DNA of 64,000 nt from positions 83,117 through 147,116 of the forward strand of contig RCAB01000126.1 in NCBI GenBank assembly GCA_003640385.1. The letters run 5' to 3'. Source of the DNA: Setaria digitata. Its lineage: Eukaryota; Nematoda; Chromadorea; Rhabditida; Setariidae. The notes below the pieces were generated by a model. It made no database searches. It was not told the DNA's origin and saw nothing but the letters and a program-made list of their open reading frames with translations. The stretch's first letter is position 1. Each line of letters starts with the position of its first letter. The translations under genes and the position numbers were made by a program. Shown one piece after another: positions 34,801 to 45,745 of the stretch.

Positions 34801-36072
34801 ATTATTCTTCATACTAGGCATTTCCAGTCTAAAAAACAATTATTTGCAATTTTTTGGTTTTTTTTTTCCATCGAAAAATAGCTTATAAATATTTTGAAGA
34901 AAAAAAAAAAAAAAAAGAAAATTAGGAAAAGTATAGCCGAAGAAATTTGCCTTTAGTTCTAGTTCAGACTCTTTCGCCTTAATTTACAAGTGATTAGCAA
35001 TTGTGATATGATATAGATCTTATCACTCCTTTCATCTTCTGTTTTCGTTAAAGAACAGGATGACAACTTCGATATCGCATCTTTGGTAACATGCTAATTG
35101 CTAGTTAGTAACAAAATAATCTTTGCTTCTAAAGTAACTGTTGTATTTTAAAGTTATTTTGAAACGTATAGAACAGCTTTCTTTTTAATGCAATTTTAAA
35201 TCTGCAAAATCTAAACAAAAGAAATATTATCAATCAATTAAAATGATACTGGTAATCACCAAAATTTTCATTTATACTTTAATAATTATTCATTAGATTC
35301 ATTCCAGGCCCCCACCATGAAGATAACGAATGTATCGTTCGAGAAATCAATTTGAATTCTTGTTAAGATTTGAAATTCGTACAAGATTTTAACTCGTCTC
35401 CTTTTATTAAATTATAGAGAGATATAAAATTGCTTGGTAACTACAAATACATCACAGTGTTAAATTATCAAAGATTTGCTAACAAAATTCTTAATGAACA
35501 GTCTCAGTCTATTATCGCTATCATATAACTTATCAACAGCCTACAGCTAAATATGCTTATTTTAAACAATCAGTTTAAGTACTGCTAATGAGTGAACTTG
35601 CAAGTATGAATAAATTTTATTTTGGTTGACAATAACAAAAGAAATAAAGCTACTTTAATGAGCTATCAAGTTTTGCACCGAAGTGAAGAACTGGTTCATT
35701 TATTGTTGCTGTGGTAATTTAAATTGTAATTTTTAATTGACAATAAACATATTATCAATCGTCCCTCCATCGAGATTTATTCCATTGTCCATTGATGAAT
35801 ATTTCAATTTCATTATCTCATTCCAACTTGTCTACGCACTATCCACTTATTTCATTCGCATTCTGTGACAATTTTAACCTTTTATTTTCCATTATTTAAG
35901 TTCAGACTATTCAGTCGTCGTTGATTTGTTGATCACTGAACCTGAAATTATGAACTGGATTAATATTATTATTAACTTTTAAAATGAAACAAAAATTTCA
36001 CTTCATTTCACAAGTGATATGTCGTGATGTGAAAATGCAGTGATACTGCTATTTTGAAGAGTTCCAGGTCAC
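34801..36072. other. Intergenic, Lys-rich gene to GRL gene
   Basis: Apart from a possible short exon after the CATTCCAG acceptor near 35309, no coding sequence was supported. An acceptor TTCCAG ends at 36067, six bases before the GRL start codon, a spacing typical of nematode spliced-leader addition. Confidence 0.45.
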
Positions 36073-38617
36073 ATGCTGCAACGGATTTCCGTTATAATTC
36101 TCAGTTTCGGTTTATTTCGAAGTGAGATGATTAATGGGCGATGTATCGGTGAAGATTGTCCCAAAGATTCGACAAGGCTGCGGAGGTTTCATCTTTCGAG
36201 ATCCGCAAGATTATCACCAACAAACTGCCGCCATTATCACTGTGAACAAAGAGCTACATTTTGTTCCAGTTGTGAAACTGATAATTGCATTATTGATAGC
36301 AGTGATTCGTTCAGTGATAATTGCAGGGAATTTTGTTGTAGTCAGGTACCATCGCTTTCCACTACTGGTAGCACTGATAAGAAAGGTGATATGCATCAGA
36401 CTGCAACTGATAATGGACAATTATCGACAGACTGCAGTTCGAATTCAGACTTTTCACGAGAAAATTGTGAAACATCTTCAGGTGCAGCATTAACTTCTAG
36501 CAAAACATCATCTGAGGTCGAGTCAACCTGTCCACCTCCACCACCTTGTCCACCACCACCTCCATGTCCCTCACCTCCACACTATCCAAACACCTCGAAT
36601 CTTCAGCGATTCAGTCGTGATAGCGATTCTCATCCCTTGAAAAAGAGCATCACAGCAATACTTCCTAAAGGTGTTCCGGTCATTCCATCACCCCAGCTGG
36701 AATTTCTGACAAGCGGAGGTAACATCGGGTTCGGCAGCACCCGAGATTTACCAAGAATCAGACAACCATCACTCGCACATCCACTAGTTCAGGTAAGAAA
36801 CAATGAATCCGTACATTCTGAAGTAAGGATTCAGAAGCACTTCCAATCCTGAATATGTGATGCATTTTCAATCATAACTTCATGATGCAGCTTTTCGCAA
36901 ATGAACTTTAACTGCTTCTGCTAAGTTCCAATTTGAGTGAAGTTTCAGTCCGACTGTCTTACAAAGTTTCAGGAACCACCTGTCGATAATTTTCCACCGT
37001 ATGACTGCTGCACACGTTGCAGTGGTGTGAGTTGCATGCCGAGAAACAATAATGCGGTAATGTTCGGCGCAAGAACCTTCAGGACTAGACAAAATCGCAA
37101 AACGAAGTGTAATAGTGAAGCGTTGAGAAAATTGATGACGACAGTAAGTTCCTTCGTCCCTTCATCGGCGCCTTTGTTCAATTTTGAAATTTCGAAAGCC
37201 TTTGAAGTTGAATTTCAGCAATGTTCACTTTTTGCTTCCCCTTCACGAACTGCTCGCCTAATTTTTGTGTGAAGATCATACGAAAATTAAGAAGATACTC
37301 TTAATTAAGATACCTAGAATAAAATTCACAATCATGACGGCACCGTCTACTTCATTCTTACGACGATCCAGAAATTCGACTTAATTCCCGTACTTCACAA
37401 CCCATATTAGCAATCAAATTACTCACTCCACTTTCCTTATTTTAGAAATTGAAATATTTCAATCACTAATTGAGTAATCAATCAATATCCTATTAATTAG
37501 CTATTAGAGTCAAATTTAATTGTTGCCTAATAATTATTAACTAATAATGACAATTGTTAATTCAAAATATTTATATATATATCAGATATATATATGTATC
37601 ATTAACAGACTAATAAGGACATTGAACGATAAATAAATAATGAATATGGCATCAATAATAATTAATTAATTTCCAATAACTGATAATATTAATGAAAAAT
37701 AACAACAATAAAAAATAGTAAAACTAACAACTAGTAATAATAATGATAATAATAATTAATATTAAAAACAACAATAATAGACAATTATTATTATGCATTG
37801 AGGATCGCGAAAAGTAATAATTATTATGCATTGAGGATGACGAAAGGTAATAATCATTATTATTATTATTATTGTTTAGTGGCATTATTAATTTAATGAT
37901 TATGATTATTTATCAAAAAAAGAAATAATATTCATTTACCATTACATTATATTATGAAATAATATGCTGTTATTACATTGTCAATTAATGGCATCGAAAA
38001 TATTTTTTTGGTTTTAATTTGATTTATTAAATCTAAAGGCAGTAGACACAGAAGGCACTCATGTCTTTCTATCGATGCATTGAGGATAGCGAAAGGTAAT
38101 AATCATTATCAAGTTTGTCGGCACAATGGAAGTTGTTATTGCATAGTTTGTAATCGCATTCCAAACAGGTTGAGAATGAAAATTCGAATGTCTTTGTTAG
38201 TGTGAATTGGGTGCATATTGAAATTCGAAGTTTGATTCTGTCTTAAGGAAAGTTAGACAAGAGGCAAGAGTGAAACTGTGTTGTCAGGAAAAGTGATCCT
38301 TCCTTCCTCCTCAAGTAGTGATTATTGAATTCATGATGGAAGAATTATAATATAGTAATTGCTGTTACTTAGTTTGAATTTATTTTTTGCTTAAAATGAA
38401 AAAGAAGTGGTGAAGAGATTTTTTGTAGCATATCAGAAGGGATCCATCAGTTTCGAAACGAGCAATACAGCAAGCAGCCGAAGTGACATTCTCGCGACAG
38501 TTTAATGTCATCTGCTCTCGAGGTGATTTTAGTTATATCACTCGAACCGCCAACTACTGTGAAGTATCTTTTCGAGGTACCGCATGCTATGCCTTTACTG
38601 TTTTTAATGCTAAGTAA
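36073..38617 (+). CDS. Ground-like (GRL) domain secreted protein, first of tandem pair
   Basis: Secreted nematode-specific protein of the ground-like family, relatives of hedgehog-related proteins expressed in cuticle-producing and other epithelia. Exons 36073-36792, 36973-37143 and 38429-38617 are all in phase 0, giving 359 residues. The start has a short hydrophobic signal-like stretch (RISVIILSFGLF). Next come Cys-rich and Ser-rich segments, a Pro/Cys block (CPPPPPCPPPPPCPSPP), and the motif YDCCTRCSGVSCMPR. The ground-like domain begins in exon 2 (KCNSEALRKLM) and finishes in exon 3 (SKRAIQQAAE, FNVICSRGDFSY, YCEVSFRGTACYAF). Positions 37057-37082 resemble an intron but are only 26 bases and open, so I read through them. 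The last intron is 1.3 kb with AT triplet repeats. AATAAA at 38745-38750 is a candidate poly(A) signal. Confidence 0.85.
37670..37920. repeat. AAT/ATT triplet-rich microsatellite region in GRL intron
   Basis: Interrupted AAT, ATA and TAT triplets dominate this part of the 37144-38428 intron, including pure TTA/ATT units near 37858-37874. Confidence 0.8.
37793..38110. repeat. Three copies of a 25-35 base repeat in the GRL intron
   Basis: The motif ATGCATTGAGGAT, then GCGAAAGGTAATAAT, occurs at 37793-37822, 37826-37860 and 38075-38110 with small differences. Two copies are adjacent, and the third is 215 bases further on. No open frame or terminal repeat was noted. Confidence 0.85.
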
Positions 38618-38744
38618 AGTATCACTTAATCACCGGAAGTTTTATCTGTTACTTTGTATAATAGTTTTTGCTGACTTTGGATTTTTCTCAAATTAAGCAA
38701 TTCGTTATTGTAATTAATTTTCTACAAGAAAATAATTCACATGG

Positions 38745-38750
38745 AATAAA
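38745..38750 (+). terminator. Candidate poly(A) signal of first GRL gene
   Basis: AATAAA lies 128 bases after the GRL stop codon; assignment is by position only. Confidence 0.45.
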
Positions 38751-41143
38751 ATGCGAAGTAATCAGATGATATATGTAGCATCAGTTTCTTGTCACAGCGA
38801 AAGTAAAAAGAGAGAGAAAAAAAAAAAGGCGAAAATCAGTTGGCATATGTCAAGTTTTGATTTGCGTGAAATGATTTAATTCAAATTTAGTTTAAAATAA
38901 ATAGAAACTTTCATTAGTCGTTAAAGTAAAATCTTAAATTTTTGATAGCATTTTTTACAAATATCAATACTGAATTATTTGCTGCTTATTTCAAACAGTT
39001 TGAATTAAATTGTTTTAATAGCTAATAAACGCTGAGCGGTTTATGTATAGTTAACATAGAAAGTTTTTTTTTAAACTGAAATTTATTTTAAATACGGTAA
39101 TTTTAGCTTTTCCAGTTGTATAGTTTCGAAAATTACAAACAATCCAACATTGTAATATAACATCAGAAAAAGTTTATTCACTGAAAGAATAAATTCTTCG
39201 TGATTTTGTGGAATTTTGCATGCATATCTATTGACATTGTTGGACAACTATCACACATTAATGTTTATAAAATCTCAAACAAGAAATTCAACTGTAACAA
39301 TTTCAAGGTCAATTGCTTTCTTCCATCTTTTGGAAATCAATTTTAAGAAATTTTCAATTTTGCTCATTTGCTTGTCATGCAGCATTTATCTGATTCGAAT
39401 ATGTATGAGTGGATTTAACAAACAGGTTTTACTAATTTAACCAAATAACAATTGAGAATGACAATGACAATGATGATAATGGTGGAAATAACAATGAAAA
39501 TGATAAAGTGATATGATGATGATGATATAGGGATGGTAACGACAATAATGATAATGATAACGAAGGTGAAATGACAATAAATTTCAACGACATAAATGAA
39601 AACAAAGCACTTTCAGGCAGCCTTTCTTAAAAAAAGAAAATGTTCATTGTAGTAATAAAGCTTCAACCATAATTTTACTTATACTAATCAATTAGCAAAT
39701 ATCAAGTTAATTACTTTTTAAATAACATCAATTACAACACAGCTCAATTTACAATTTTTGAACTTTCATGCCACAAGCCTATATATTACTAAACCCCCCC
39801 CCCCCCCCATTATTTCAATTTCAATTTCACTGCAAACTAATTTTGATCGCTTTTAAATTTACCGGTTCTTCCTGTTTTATTTCAAAGCTTTCTCTTTGTT
39901 TTTTTTTTACTTCCTTTCGAAAATCGCATTTCAATCGTTCCATTCGGCATTGAGTATTTTGTTTACTTGTGGAAGGAAACTTCTAAAAAAAAAAAAAAAA
40001 AACTTAAAATTTCCAAGTATGAAGTCAAAGTCAAGTGAGCATATATGAAATTTCATGCATTTGAAAGTTTCTTTTAGCATCTCAAGACTTTTTAACAGGC
40101 TGTTCTAGTAAAAGAGATAAGAGGATACTGCTAGTGATAAGACAAGCGAAAGAATTTATTAAAATTTTTAATCTAAAACATTTATCAAATAAACTGGAAA
40201 TTATCTGTAAATTTTTGCAGTTTTGCCAACTTTTGCAACATTTCAAAATTTTTAAATTTCATCGGATAAAAAAGTTTGCCAAATTTCTAAATAAATGCCT
40301 TTCCTTTTGTTGGAAGACAAGTAAAACTTTTCTAACCTTGAGAGAAATTTTAATTGCATTCGAAAAAGGTGTGCATCGATATATCTCTTTGTCAGAATAC
40401 TACAATTCAATGGCATTATTTACATCGAACATATAAAATTTGGTAAATTGACAACAAAACGATTCGCTTTTTATTTTTCATTCCTTCTTAATTTGATTTT
40501 TGGTCGAAGTTTTTGCTGTTCATGATTTAAAAGGCGGCTACTGCTCAATCGTCGTATCTTTTCTAGACAGTAGTAGCGGTAGTAGTGAGCATCTCATTCT
40601 TATCTTCTATTATTATCGCAATTAAAATTAACTTAAAAGCATATTTAGTAGTTCATTTCCAGTGTTCTTTTCTGATTATCTGCTAACAGACATGTATGCG
40701 AAACAAACTTCATTAACATTGCTAATTAAAAGGAAATAATTTGCATAATTTTGTCATATTTCAAAGCAGTATGATGTTAGGGTTTCTCCTGTAATTTTGC
40801 TATTCCGCATACCATTTCACAGCAATCAATTAGCAATTTGTATTAATTACTGATAAGGATACTAATAGGCACTGATTCTAGAATATTTTTCAAAGGAAAG
40901 GAATAGCTTAGTAGGGAGAAATTAAACAATTCGGTTTACCTGACCTCACTGAACCGAAACTAGTCAATAGTTTGTATTTCATCAAATCAAATATCAACCA
41001 CGTACGAGCCTGAAATTTATTTTTCAATCAAATTAACTTTTGGCGCTTGAAAAAGACGAAACTGGAAGCAACGCTAGAAATGATTGTTTATGTACTTTAC
41101 GTCTTCACGTGAACTGAATATTTGTGTCTGTCTAGATCTCAAT
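38751..41143. other. Intergenic region between the two GRL genes
   Basis: No convincing exon was seen. A 100-codon open frame at 40134-40436 is Phe/Lys/Ile-rich and lacks splice or homology support. The region has GAT/AAT-rich imperfect repeats (39450-39580) and a run of 15 C (39794-39808). An acceptor GTCTGTCTAG ending near 41135 sits nine bases before the next start codon and would fit spliced-leader addition. Confidence 0.5.
39794..39808. repeat. Homopolymer of 15 C
   Basis: This is the only long C or G run in the window. All other long homopolymers are A or T. Confidence 0.95.
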
Positions 41144-42369
41144 ATGGAACCGCTCTCATCCGCTACAGCTTCCCTCATCTTCTACATCTCTCTGCTCGGA
41201 TCACTTTCATACGGTCACGGTCATTGCGGAGCAGTTCCGCCAGCACCTTGCGTTCCGCCGCCACAACCACCACCACCGCCACCACCACCACCGCCTCCAC
41301 CACCTATGCCGTCTCTTTGTTCGATTTGTCCGCCACCGATATGCCCCTGTCCCGCACTGCCTCCGCTGCCTCCGTTGCCACCGCCGCCACCACTGCCTAC
41401 GTTACCTTGTCCGGCATGTCCGCCACCTTTGCCGTGTCCCATGCCATGTCCCGCGCTACCTCCACTGTCGCTTCCTTGTCCATGCTTGCCGGTACGTCCG
41501 TTTCAGTTAAAAAATATTCCTTCCGTGAACTTTAATTCAATTTTTTTTACAGCCATTCAAAAAAAAAAAAAACTTTTTATCGAAAGGAAGGAAAACAAAA
41601 AATTTATTATCTTGGAAAATGATGTGAAAGGTCAGTTTCTTTTTTTAGACTCCGTCATTTGGCATGAATTCATGTTGTACAAGTTGTGCTAATCCGTGTC
41701 GGTTCCATGCTCGGAAACGACGTGAAGTGAATAAAAGTGCTCTGCCGAGAAGTATGCACGACTTAACTGATGATCCAATCTGTAACAATCCTCTTTTACG
41801 GAATATTATAAAACAGGTATCATACGGCTTTTCTTATTTCCTTACTTTCTAGTCATTTCATTTTTTTTTATAAGAGGAAGCATAAATTAATGAGTGAAAC
41901 GAACTGTTATTTTTCTTGTCAAATTACACCTTGAAAAGTGTAATTTAGTTGGTAAGCAAAATTTATACTGTTTGTTATTTCCCAATCGTAGCTAATTGAT
42001 AATTAGTCGAAAAGATAATTCGTTAAAATAATTAAGCAACAGTTGCGAGTCAAAAGTTACTTATTGAAGTGATAAAGTTCAAAAAAAAAAAGTGAATCTC
42101 TGACATTTAACATTTCATAACTTAACTAATAGACAATCAGAACTTTCCAATCATACAGAAAAGACAGATGTGAGATATTTTTATCACAGAATTTGGTGGA
42201 TGACGTTTGGACAAGCAAAGAAATGATCCAAAGAGCGGTAAGAGCCAAATATGCCTTCGTTCCGTACAATATCATTTGCGGAACCGGTGATATGGCCTAT
42301 ACCACTCAGACGCATGACTTCTGCTTAGTACAACACAACGCTGTATCATGCTATGTCTTTCGGTATTAA
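41144..42369 (+). CDS. Ground-like (GRL) domain secreted protein, second of tandem pair
   Basis: Second GRL-family protein. Exons 41144-41491, 41649-41816 and 42190-42369 are all in phase 0, giving 231 residues. The signal peptide runs to about residue 25 (MEPLSSATASLIFYISLLGS, cleavage near GHG). A long Pro-rich block with CP repeats follows, rich in PPP and PLPP. Then comes MNSCCTSCANPC, a basic RKRR site and the ground-like domain: ICNNPLLRNIIKQ in exon 2, and NIICGTGDMAYTTQ, DFCLVQHNAVSCYVFRY in exon 3. Both introns fall at the same places relative to the CC motif and the LRxxxxx segment as in the gene at 36073. The higher GC of the Pro-rich exon reflects Pro codons. The antisense Gly-rich frame at 41221-41442 is its shadow. 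Confidence 0.9.
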
Positions 42370-42604
42370 GTAATTGTTTTTTGGTCGGTAGCAATTTGGC
42401 TCTTTTGTCAGTGGTCAGTACAAAATTCAACGAATGACCCATATATGATCCTAGTTACTTTTTCAACCAACGGATATAAAAAATTCATTTTGTATTCAAT
42501 TCACATTCTCTCAAATGGACTTACTTCATACCTGTGCCACATGAGATAACCAATTCTGTTTTTATGGAATGTATCTGTCATGAGAAATGTCTGAAAAATT
42601 ATGC

Positions 42605-42610
42605 AATAAA
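42605..42610 (+). terminator. Candidate poly(A) signal of second GRL gene
   Basis: AATAAA lies 236 bases past the stop codon at 42369. Confidence 0.4.
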
Positions 42611-43849
42611 AAGTTAAACTCAACAAGTTATTACCATTGCATCAGGGATTCGAACTTGCGCATCATGATTTCTCATACTTTCCCTTTTTGTCACTCTCAG
42701 AAAAGGCATGTTGATAGCACAAAATTTTATGGGACAAGATAATAAACGAAAAATAAAAAAGCTAGTCAAGAAAATATTTGGAGATGCTAACAGTCTAGTT
42801 AGTTTTCACCAATCAATTTACCTTCACCTGCAGCCAGCCTGCGTAGTGTTCAGAAAAATGAACTCATCAAAATAGATTAGAAGTGAATTACCTGAAGTAA
42901 ATATTTCGAAGCGAATATTCGGTCTAGCCACTTTATATCTAGTCAAGCACAAAACAAAGTAAGAGTCTCGTGAGCAGTATGTGATCATGGAAATTTAATT
43001 TGCCCTTTGCATATAAAAGTAGCAAAATCTGATTTATCAAATGTTATTGTTAATAGAAGGCTAATTATGAGTGATGATGATGATGAGAAGGATAGTGATA
43101 ACAGCAATAATGTCAATGATAATAATTTATAGCAGTGAATAATAATAGTAACAAACAATAATAGTCAATAGTAATAGTTTAATGATAATCGTTTAATAAT
43201 AATAATAATTAATAATAACAATAATAATAGTAATAATAATAATAGTAATAATAATAATAGTAATAATAATAATGATAATGATAATAATAATATGGTAGTA
43301 ATAATAGAAATAAGTGATTGGAAATTAGATGAGAAGAGATTTGGGAGTTTTAATCAGCATAAAACAAATGGAAAATGGCTTCCAATCTCCTGATGAAATG
43401 AACTTAAGGACCAAGAAATCTAGAAAAGATACTGAAATGAAACCTGATATTCGAAACGGAAATGTCGTCCATTTATTAATCCGTTCCATTGAAGTGATAT
43501 TTATCGAATAAGAAAGCAACTTCTTGCCACTTCTTAGTCAAGTAATTAGTATTTCTCCTACTGCTAGTAATTAACTAGCTAACTGATTAGTATCAATTAA
43601 TGAATGAAGGAACAGAGATAAGGGGCCCACCGCGCATTCATTCCAAAATTAGTAAAATTCCAAAATACATTTCAGAATTATTAGCTAAATGAGGAAATTT
43701 GACAACAGAACAGCAGATCCGTTAAGGTGAAATTGCTTCGCTTTAGCTTAATCCTGAAAATTGACTAACTATTAATTCAGCACTCTCCTCAATTCGCACT
43801 CTATTTCATGCTGTTGCTCTTTGGTTGATAAACAAATGAGAACAGAGTG
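42611..43849. other. Intergenic region before the heat-shock promoter
   Basis: No gene supported. It includes a long imperfect AAT/GAT/AGT triplet tract (about 43075-43310). Confidence 0.5.
43075..43310. repeat. AAT/GAT triplet microsatellite
   Basis: Imperfect GAT, AAT and AGT units extend over about 230 bases, with the purest AATAAT tracts at 43195-43290. Confidence 0.9.
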
Positions 43850-43867
43850 TTCCGGAACGTTCGAGAG
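43850..43867 (+). promoter_or_regulatory. Heat-shock element 1
   Basis: Alternating TTC-GAA-TTC-GA blocks at exact two-base spacing (TTC 43850, GAA 43855, TTC 43860, GA 43865) form a textbook binding site for HSF trimers. It lies 86 bases before a TATA box and upstream of the small heat-shock gene. Confidence 0.85.
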
Positions 43868-43924
43868 TAGTACGTTGATCACTGCGGTATGCCGGAAGCA
43901 ATCAATACGCAGCTCGTTTGTGCT

Positions 43925-43944
43925 AGAAATTACTGGAAAATTCT
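43925..43944 (+). promoter_or_regulatory. Heat-shock element 2
   Basis: Four five-base units AGAAA-TTACT-GGAAA-ATTCT follow the nGAAn-nTTCn pattern, with one mismatch (TAC for TTC). It sits directly upstream of the TATA box. Confidence 0.7.
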
Positions 43945-43952
43945 AACCAGAC

Positions 43953-43960
43953 TATATAAG
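43953..43960 (+). promoter_or_regulatory. TATA box of heat-shock promoter
   Basis: TATATAAG lies immediately after the two heat-shock elements, oriented toward the sHSP gene. The 550 bases to the ATG imply a 5'UTR intron or trans-splicing; acceptors CTTTCCAG (ending 44422) and TCTTTCAG (ending 44459) precede the ATG. Confidence 0.7.
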
Positions 43961-44505
43961 GAGATTGAGAACTAGACTCTGGCTGAATTAGTTAGATTCA
44001 TTGAAACATCCGTCTGGTTGACACCTCGCCCATCATCAATTAGACCAAAGCTAAGTTGAGCAGCGCAAAGCGAAATTAGACTGAGATGTTTCTCCGATAT
44101 CCCTTGCTCACTCATTCCTAGATTAGCTTTCATTGAGATTCTGTTGATGGACGATGGATGATGATAGAGTTTCGTCAAAATAATCAAGCTGCTTCTGGAT
44201 CATTGGATAAACTTTTAAGTAGTTCAGCTTCAATTCATTTCTACGGCGCAAAAATTATTTTGCTCTGTCTTTCTTTCACTGATATATTCTGATATTGGTG
44301 ACTGATAATTGCTCGTTTATCAGTCTTTTTTTTGTCTAAGTACAAAATTTTCAACGAGACGCAAATTTCTCTTCTAGTTATGTTGCGAATTTCGAAAAAA
44401 TGTTTCATTTTTAACTTTCCAGATTAATTAATGATCACACTAATTAGTTTCTCTTTCAGTTTGGGCTGTAATTTTTTAGTAATATTTTTCAATTTAAGTC
44501 GGGCA

Positions 44506-45745
44506 ATGTCGCTTTTCCGCCATCATTCACGTGATTATTTCTATACGTCACCGATGGAGCGCTTCATGCAGAATCTTCTTGACAGTACATTCGATGAAGG
44601 ACATGCTTATCGACCGCTGCAAACCGTTGCACCGTACTGGCTTCATCAACCGGTACTCAATGAATGCAATATCGGAAATGCCATGGGCGAGGTCAAATTT
44701 AATTTTAATTCTTTTATTTTTGTGATGTAGATAAATTTATAAGAGTTTGAAGTAATTCGAACTGGAAATGGTAAATTTCAGGTAAAAGATGAAAAAGACA
44801 AGTTTGCAGTTCAGATTGATGTTTCACACTTTCATCCCAAGGAACTTTCGGTATCGGTTCGAGATCGGGAACTTGCTGTGGAAGGCCATCAGAAGGAACG
44901 CAGCGATCAACTGGGACGCGGTAGCATCGAGCGGCACTTCGTTCGGAAATATCACTTACCGGAGGAAGCTCAGCTTGATACGATTGAATCACATTTGTCT
45001 GATAAAGGTGTATTAACAGTTACTGCAAACAAAACGGTTTTTGGTGCTTCAGCAACACGGAATATTCCCATTCGAGCATCTCCAAAAGAATCAGAAACTG
45101 ACCGGAAACGAAATTCAAATGATGCAGAAAAGTAAGAATGAGAATTTTCACTTTCATGTATTCTATTATATTATTTCCATGTATTTTGATGTGTAAATTG
45201 AAGAGCGAAAAGTTTTAGTCGATCTAATTATTGTTGAGAAATTTGTAGGTGATGATTACCTGTTAGTAGCAAATCATTAAAACCACTTTCTTTCTTCCAC
45301 TGAGTGAGATTAATATCCAAATTCTGACATCTTCTATGGTTGTAGGGTTGTCATCGATGTCTCATCCTCAATTTTCATTTTTCAATTTAAAATCTTTTAT
45401 TTAATATTTTTTTTATGCTACTTCTTGGAAATAAAATAATTCATTCCATTGTTTTTCAAAACATAAGAATTCCACTAGCTTCTTGGAGGATTGCATTTTT
45501 CAATAACACCGTTTCTTTTTTTTTTTTTTTTTTTTTTTTTGTTTTTGTTTTAAACTAATGCGGTTCATTCTGTTTTATTAATTACGAAATATGCCTCATT
45601 TTTTCTTAATTAGCTAAAACGGCATAAATGGTTGACTAAATTATAAAAAAATTTGGTGATTTTTTTCTTCTGTTGTAGGATATCTGTGAAAGTTCTCAAG
45701 GAGAGTAGTAATATTTTCCATCATTGTAATGGATGCAAACATTGA
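44506..45745 (+). CDS. Small heat-shock protein (alpha-crystallin/HSP20 family)
   Basis: ATP-independent chaperone that holds unfolding proteins in large oligomers. Exons 44506-44691, 44782-45131 and 45679-45745 are phase-consistent, giving about 200 residues. Exon 1 encodes the N-terminal arm (MSLFRHHSRDYFY). Exon 2 holds the complete alpha-crystallin domain (FAVQIDVSHFHPKELSVSV, LAVEGHQKER, GSIERHFVRKYHLP, LSDKGVLTVTA) and an IPI motif, the usual C-terminal I-x-I/V anchor. The exon-2 frame also meets a stop directly past the donor (45133-45135), so intron retention would give a 179-residue form. Exon 3 adds a short Cys/His-containing tail ending CNGCKH. The gene resembles filarial OV25-like and C. 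elegans SIP-1-like sHSPs (from memory, not searched). Heat-shock elements at 43850-43944 support stress induction. Confidence 0.9.

Noticed and set aside
36134..36493. 119-codon plus-strand frame overlapping the first GRL exon
   Set aside because: It lies in another frame of an exon with clear GRL features and has no independent support.
37057..37082. Apparent intron (GT..AG) in the first GRL gene
   Set aside because: At 26 bases it is too short, and reading through keeps the frame into the ground-like motif.
40134..40436. 100-codon frame rich in Phe, Lys and Ile
   Set aside because: Composition fits random AT-rich DNA; no splice-site, start-site or family support.
41221..41442. Gly-rich open frame on the minus strand
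   Set aside because: It is the antisense shadow of the Pro-rich exon of the second GRL gene.
42635..42665. tRNA-like T-arm (GGGATTCGAAC, minus-strand GTTCGAATCCC)
   Set aside because: The T-loop consensus is present, but the flanking bases do not form a five-pair T-stem, and no anticodon or acceptor arms were found.
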